Source: Lachnospiraceae bacterium
GTDB taxonomy: Bacteria > Bacillota > Clostridia > Lachnospirales > Lachnospiraceae
Length of the DNA: 40,363 nucleotides
Direction of reading: 5' to 3'
NCBI GenBank assembly: GCA_017536965.1
Contig: JAFWCK010000067.1
Span: 1-40,363, forward strand
The notes below the pieces were generated by a model, which made no database searches, was not told the origin of the DNA, and saw nothing but the letters and a program-made list of their open reading frames with translations. Position numbers and translations under genes: made by a program. Shown here one piece after another: positions 36,839-40,363 of the stretch. Position 1 is the first letter of the stretch; every line of letters begins with the position of its first letter.

Positions 36839-37975
36839 ATGGCAGACAAAAGAGATTATTATGAGGTCCTTGGCGTTTCTAAAACAGCCACACAGGACGA
36901 AATAAAAAAAGCATATCGAAAATTAGCTAAGCAGTATCACCCGGATATGAATCCGGGTGATGCGCAGGCTGAAGCAAAGTTTAAGGAAGCTTCAGAAGCG
37001 TATGGCGTACTGAGCGACGAGACTAAGAGAAAACAGTATGATCAGTTTGGACATGCTGCGTTTGAACAGGGCGGCGCTGGCGCTGGCGGTTTCAATTATC
37101 AGGATATGAACGTGGATGATATCCTGCGCGGCTTCGGCTTTGGTGATATCTTCAGCGATCTGTTTGGCGGCGGCTTTTCCGGTGGAAGCGGTTTCTCCGG
37201 AGGTGGAAGGCGCACGCAGGCATATAATGGCCCGATGAAAGGCAGAAATGTCGGTACGACGGTTCGGATCAGTTTTGAAGAAGCGGTTTTTGGATGCGAA
37301 AAGAATATTGAGATCAATTTCAAAGAAGACTGTCCAACCTGTCATACGACTGGTGCAAAACCGGGCACGACTCCGGAAACCTGTACCACCTGTAAAGGAA
37401 ATGGACAGGTCGTCAGAACCAGACAAAGCTTCTTTGGGACGATGCAGGAAGTTGGCGTGTGTCCGGACTGCGGTGGAACCGGAAAGATCATTCGTGAAAA
37501 ATGTCCGGACTGCAGAGGAAATGGATATAAGACAAAGAAAAAGAAAATATCCGTAACCATTCCTGCAGGTATTGATTCTGGCCAGAGCATTCGAATCTCA
37601 GGAATGGGAGAACCAGGCGTAAATGGAGGCTCACGCGGTGACTTGCTAGTCGAAGTCATGGTAGCTCGGCACCCAATCTTCGCAAGAGACGGACTGAACC
37701 TTTATTCGACAGCATCCATTACCTTTACCGAAGCGGCACTGGGCGGAGATGTGAAGATCAAAACCATTGACGGCGATGTTCTGTTCCCAATCAAAGCAGG
37801 AACACAGACAGATACCCGCATCAGGTTGAAAGGCAAGGGCGTTCCGTCCCTGAGAGATAAAACAAAACGAGGTGACCAGTATACCACTCTGGTGGTTAAA
37901 GTCCCGGAAAAGATGAATGCACGGCAGAAAGAAGCACTCAAGGCTTTTGATGCTGTCATGTATCCGAAAAAATAA
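36839..37975 (+). CDS. dnaJ: Co-chaperone DnaJ (Hsp40, type I)
   Basis: A 378-residue type I J-protein. The J domain (about 1-70) carries HPD in YHPDMNPGD. It is followed by a Gly/Phe-rich stretch with [14 protein letters not shown] near 106-122. Four zinc-binding CxxCxxxG elements ([32 protein letters not shown]) span about 165-225. C-terminal substrate-binding domains complete it. The first finger has Thr where Gly is usual. Only 6 bases separate it from dnaK and no clear ribosome site is seen, so coupling to dnaK translation is likely. The TAA stop is followed at once, in the same frame, by the next gene. Confidence 0.97.
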   Translation: MADKRDYYEVLGVSKTATQDEIKKAYRKLAKQYHPDMNPGDAQAEAKFKEASEAYGVLSDETKRKQYDQFGHAAFEQGGAGAGGFNYQDMNVDDILRGFGFGDIFSDLFGGGFSGGSGFSGGGRRTQAYNGPMKGRNVGTTVRISFEEAVFGCEKNIEINFKEDCPTCHTTGAKPGTTPETCTTCKGNGQVVRTRQSFFGTMQEVGVCPDCGGTGKIIREKCPDCRGNGYKTKKKKISVTIPAGIDSGQSIRISGMGEPGVNGGSRGDLLVEVMVARHPIFARDGLNLYSTASITFTEAALGGDVKIKTIDGDVLFPIKAGTQTDTRIRLKGKGVPSLRDKTKRGDQYTTLVVKVPEKMNARQKEALKAFDAVMYPKK

Positions 37976-38878
37976 TTGAAAAAGATTTATTCAAAAGTTA
38001 ATACGATTCCAAAGGGACAGGCATCCGGACGATTGATCGACGGATGCCTTGCTTTGGAAGGCGGCGCATTCCGTGGCCTTTACACACAGGGCTTTCTGGA
38101 TGCGCTGATGATTCAGGATATCAATCTTTCCTGCGTGATCGGTATTTCTGCCGGCGCTTTGAGCGGCGTCAATTATGTGTCCGGGCAGATTGGAAGATCC
38201 GGAAGGATCAACCTGACATACCGGCATGACAGTCGTTATGTCGGACTGAAGGCGCTTCTGCACAGCCACAGCCCTCTGGATATCAGTTTCCTGATCGAAG
38301 AACGTGGAATCATTAAGGAAAAGCTGGATGAAGAGCGCTTCTACCGTCCGCAGCAGCGGTTCATTGCGGTGACGACCAATGAATTGACCGGAGAGACAGT
38401 TTATTTTGAAAAAGGAAAATGTACCGATATCTTAAAAGCTGTTCAGGCCTCTGCGACCATGCCGATCATCTCGCCGCCGGTCATGATCGACGGCGTCCCG
38501 TACTTTGACGGCGGATGCTCCTGCAACTTCCCTTACCAGTGGGCGATGGAGCAGGGATATCGGAAGATCCTGGTCATCCGCACGCGGGAACTATCTTATC
38601 GCAAGGAAGTAAAGGAATCAAAATTGTCCCTGCGAATGTATCAAAAGTATCCGGCCTTTGCCAGAAAACTGGCTGACCGTGATTTCATCTATAATCAGGA
38701 CTGCGATGATGTGGAACGTCTGCATAACGAAGGACGGCTCCTTCTGCTGGCACCATCGCAGCCTGTCACCGTGACCCGACTTGAGAAGGATATGGAAAAG
38801 CTGGGCGATCTATACTGGCTGGGCTATCAGGACTGCCTTGACCGGTTGGAAGAAATCAAAACGTATCTGAAGAAATGA
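37976..38878 (+). CDS. Patatin-like phospholipase (COG4667/YjjU type)
   Basis: A 300-residue patatin-fold acyl hydrolase. The oxyanion motif EGGAFRGLY is near 29, the nucleophile GISAGALSG near 54-62 (GxSxG), and the Asp of the dyad in FDGGCSCNFP near 174. It has no signal peptide and is predicted cytoplasmic. The frame is the same as dnaJ and follows its TAA with no gap. The first possible start is TTG 37976; another TTG at 38033 would still keep all motifs and has AAAGGGACAGG upstream. Either way it is placed to be co-transcribed with the heat-shock genes, which suggests membrane lipid repair or turnover under stress; this is inference. Confidence 0.85.
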   Translation: MKKIYSKVNTIPKGQASGRLIDGCLALEGGAFRGLYTQGFLDALMIQDINLSCVIGISAGALSGVNYVSGQIGRSGRINLTYRHDSRYVGLKALLHSHSPLDISFLIEERGIIKEKLDEERFYRPQQRFIAVTTNELTGETVYFEKGKCTDILKAVQASATMPIISPPVMIDGVPYFDGGCSCNFPYQWAMEQGYRKILVIRTRELSYRKEVKESKLSLRMYQKYPAFARKLADRDFIYNQDCDDVERLHNEGRLLLLAPSQPVTVTRLEKDMEKLGDLYWLGYQDCLDRLEEIKTYLKK

Positions 38879-38883
38879 TCTGA

Positions 38884-39288
38884 GTGACCCATTCTGTGGG
38901 TTATTTAAATCAGGTCACTGAACGACGCAATCGAAGTGACCTGATGAGATAGTCTCCTGATTTAGGTCACTAAAAATCAGGACGAAATGTGACCCGTTTC
39001 AAAGGGGTCCTCCATTAGGTCACTTAAAATGATGAAAGTTTGTGACCTGTTCACTGGAAAGCTTAAATCAGGTCACGGGAAATACCGTTATTGAGTGACC
39101 TGCTGAGAGAGGTACCACAATTTAGGTCACGCAAAATGACAAAAAGGCGTGACCCACTGAGTGCAAGCCGCTATTTGGGTCACATAGATGAAGGAAAAAG
39201 CGTGACCTGTAGAACGGCATTGCCGGATCAGGTCACTTATTATCCGGGATAAAGTGACCTGTATGGAGGGGCTGGCTGACCGGGTCAC
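38884..39288 (+). repeat. Regular array of 16 alternating GTGACC / GGTCAC hexamers (eight dyads)
   Basis: GTGACC begins at 38884, 38936, 38989, 39042, 39095, 39149, 39202 and 39254; GGTCAC begins at 38913, 38965, 39018, 39071, 39125, 39178, 39231 and 39283. The two alternate without exception. GTGACC to GGTCAC leaves 23 bases (24 once); GGTCAC to the next GTGACC leaves 17 or 18. The array starts with GTGACC and ends with GGTCAC, so the natural unit is a 35-base dyad, eight times, on a 52-54 base repeat, close to five helical turns. Flanking bases extend some arms to 8-11 pairs (for example ATCAGGTCACT with AGTGACCTGAT across 38911-38944). All bases between the hexamers differ from unit to unit. 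It begins 6 bases after the patatin stop. No coding frame is possible at this repeat length. Function unknown: multi-site protein binding or a chain of RNA hairpins are the options. Confidence 0.95.
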
Positions 39289-39348
39289 TTGAGTTTGAAG
39301 GATTCTCTGGTGAAGAAACAAAAATCAGAAAAAAGACTAAAAAAGAGG

Positions 39349-39404
39349 TTGACAAGTTAGCATAAGGTAACTATAATAACGACATAAGTTAGCATAAGGT
39401 AACT
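39349..39404 (+). promoter_or_regulatory. Consensus promoter with two identical 19-bp operator-like repeats
   Basis: TTGACA (39349-39354), exactly 17 bases, and TATAAT (39372-39377) form a perfect sigma-A promoter. The sequence AAGTTAGCATAAGGTAACT occurs twice, at 39354-39372 (filling the spacer) and 39386-39404 (covering the expected start site and early transcript), 32 bases apart, about three helical turns. Each copy holds an imperfect palindrome GTTAGC-ATAA-GGTAAC. A repressor bound at both would block the promoter. The half sites recall DtxR-family metal operators (TTAG...CTAA type), but this is only a resemblance. Confidence 0.8.
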
Positions 39405-39646
39405 TAAGACTGATTACATTTTTAGTACATACACGCCTTTCTTTTGTTTTACCTTAACGTTGTTTGAACCACCTCCTTTCTTTCTTGTTTGTTTTTTTGA
39501 TTGTCTTTATTGAACCCGGTTCAAAACGGAAAGGTGCGCAGCCCCATCTGCATTACTGCGACCATACAGACTGTATTTGAAAACAAACCTCACTTAGTCT
39601 ATACTGTCTTCAATAACAGCAAATGAAAGGCAAAGCGTGACAGTCA
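39405..39646 (+). other. Long structured leader before prmA
   Basis: About 240 bases with no convincing gene. It holds TTGAACC at 39464-39470 and again at 39510-39516, and GGTTCAA at 39518-39524. The last can pair with either copy; the nearer pair is the perfect palindrome TTGAACC-C-GGTTCAA. A second palindrome ATACAG-A-CTGTAT is at 39564-39576. ACCTCCTTTC (39471-39480) is complementary to a strong ribosome site, but prmA's own site is weak. A T-rich run lies at 39481-39510. A frame of 30 codons (GTG 39534 to TGA 39624) exists without a proper ribosome site. Regulation of prmA through this leader is possible but unproven. Confidence 0.45.
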
Positions 39647-40363
39647 ATGAAATACACCCAATACACGATAAAGACAACGACGAAGGACGCTGACCTGGTC
39701 AGCGTTCTTCTTATGGATGTCGGGATCTGCGATGTGCAGATTGAAAACAATGTACAGCTGACAGATGAAGAACTGAATCAGATGTATGCAGATTTTAAGA
39801 AGGAACTGCCGGAAGATGACGGCTCTTGTGATGTCATCTTTTACCGTGAGGAAGAAACTCCTCAAGAGGGACAGGCATTCCGCAGGAAGCTGTCAGATTT
39901 ATTGAAAGAGGCCCCGGATATCTACAGTATCGATCCGGTTACATTCGAATGTAAAGAAACGGATTCTGCTGACTGGGAGAATAACTGGAAAGAGTATTTT
40001 AAACCATTTCGTGTAGATCAGATCCTTATCGCACCGACATGGGAAGCTATTCCGGATTCCATTGATGTTTTGGAAAACAAAGGAGGCGGCAATCAGGCAG
40101 AGGAATTGTCTGATCCGGAGATCATCATCCGTATTGATTCGGGCATGGCATTCGGAACGGGAACTCATGAGACGACAAGACTGTGTTTAAGAGGCCTGGC
40201 TCATTATAATAAGAAGGGTGATCGTGTTCTGGATCTGGGATGCGGAAGCGGCATACTTGGAATCGGATCTATTAAATTAGGGGCGTCCTCCGTAACTTCT
40301 GTAGATATCGATGAGCAGGCTGTTAAAGTTGCAATAGAAAATTATGAAGTGAATCAGATACCG
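39647..40363 (+). CDS. prmA: Ribosomal protein L11 methyltransferase PrmA, 3' end outside window
   Basis: The frame is open to the last base, giving 239 residues of a roughly 310-residue enzyme that trimethylates ribosomal protein L11 using SAM. The N-terminal L11-recognition domain (about 1-100) is followed by WENNWKEYFKPFRV near 108, a hallmark of the family. MAFGTGTHETT near 167 and the SAM motif VLDLGCGSGILGIG near 192 come next. The ATG is the only reasonable start: an upstream in-frame ATG at 39623 hits a stop after five codons. No strong ribosome site is present. The dnaJ-prmA neighbourhood is common in Clostridia; here the patatin gene, the hexamer array and a new promoter lie between them. 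Confidence 0.93.
   Translation, partial: MKYTQYTIKTTTKDADLVSVLLMDVGICDVQIENNVQLTDEELNQMYADFKKELPEDDGSCDVIFYREEETPQEGQAFRRKLSDLLKEAPDIYSIDPVTFECKETDSADWENNWKEYFKPFRVDQILIAPTWEAIPDSIDVLENKGGGNQAEELSDPEIIIRIDSGMAFGTGTHETTRLCLRGLAHYNKKGDRVLDLGCGSGILGIGSIKLGASSVTSVDIDEQAVKVAIENYEVNQIP

Noticed and set aside
38884-39288. CRISPR array
   Set aside because: The repeated parts are only 6-8 bases and alternate in orientation; CRISPR repeats are about 23-40 bases in one orientation. Spacers come in two fixed lengths and no cas genes are present.
39127-39321. A 64-residue minus-strand open frame within the array
   Set aside because: It crosses repeats whose unit is not a multiple of three, has no ribosome site and matches nothing recognisable.
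39471-39484. End of a 16S rRNA gene (CACCTCCTTTCTTT resembles the 3' tail)
   Set aside because: No upstream 16S sequence is present; only the short anti-ribosome-site stretch matches.
39510-39524. LexA/DinR box (GAAC...GTTC)
   Set aside because: The half sites are separated by three bases (GAAC-CCG-GTTC); the Firmicute SOS box has four.
39534-39626. A 30-codon GTG-started frame in the prmA leader, extendable to a TTG at 39501
   Set aside because: The purine run touches the start codon, leaving no proper ribosome-site spacing, and I recognise no family. Kept only as a note in the leader.
39405-39646. T-box leader
   Set aside because: The conserved T-box sequence and the AGGGTGGNACCGCG element are absent, and prmA is not an amino-acid gene.

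Overview
The window is a chromosomal segment from a low-to-mid GC Firmicute, most likely a Clostridia member of the Lachnospiraceae type. This rests on the gene order rsmB-rlmN-PP2C-PASTA kinase-rsgA-rpe, a CIRCE-controlled hrcA-grpE-dnaK-dnaJ cluster leading to prmA, frequent TTG/GTG starts, purine-rich ribosome binding sites and consensus vegetative promoters. No taxon can be fixed without a database search. There are no rRNA or tRNA genes, insertion sequences, phage genes or CRISPR-cas genes. Nearly all genes are on the plus strand; two minus-strand units break the run (an acetyltransferase near 16.1-16.7 kb and an esterase pair at 20.3-22.3 kb).

Layout. 1-8.1 kb: a tightly packed housekeeping run (rsmB end, rlmN, prpC, prkC, rsgA, rpe, pfkA, queA) with start/stop overlaps. 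It joins rRNA modification, the Ser/Thr phosphorylation pair, ribosome maturation and sugar metabolism. 8.1-16.1 kb: a HerA-like ATPase with its own promoter, then leuS, a CNNM/CorC membrane protein and a CtpE-like P-type ATPase. 16.1-17.8 kb: divergent promoters drive a hexapeptide acetyltransferase and a cation diffusion facilitator. The facilitator has a structured leader that looks like a metal riboswitch with a terminator, possibly of the NiCo class. 17.9-22.3 kb: two membrane-attached alpha/beta-hydrolase-like proteins and a small unknown protein. 22.4-28.6 kb: a SpoU methyltransferase, a PHP phosphoesterase, a rhodanese/cyclophilin-like lipoprotein, a second acetyltransferase and a very large MscS-type channel. 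28.6-33.0 kb: ychF, lgt, a YbaK-like deacylase, a DUF1295 membrane protein and a short A24 prepilin peptidase. 33.0-38.9 kb: the CIRCE heat-shock cluster, ending in a patatin-like protein that follows dnaJ in the same frame after a single stop codon.

The most unusual element is the roughly 770-base intergenic stretch between the patatin gene and prmA. At 38884-39288 the hexamers GTGACC and GGTCAC alternate strictly, eight copies each. Start-to-start steps are almost invariant (29-30 and 23-24 bases), while the sequences between the hexamers are all different. This makes eight 35-36 bp dyads on a ~53 bp repeat (about five helical turns). It is not CRISPR, not coding, and matches no element class I recognise. 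About 60 bases downstream is a perfect consensus promoter whose spacer and start region carry two identical 19-bp operator-like repeats. A ~240-base leader with nested palindromes then runs to prmA, which is cut by the window end. This stretch is the best candidate for something undescribed.
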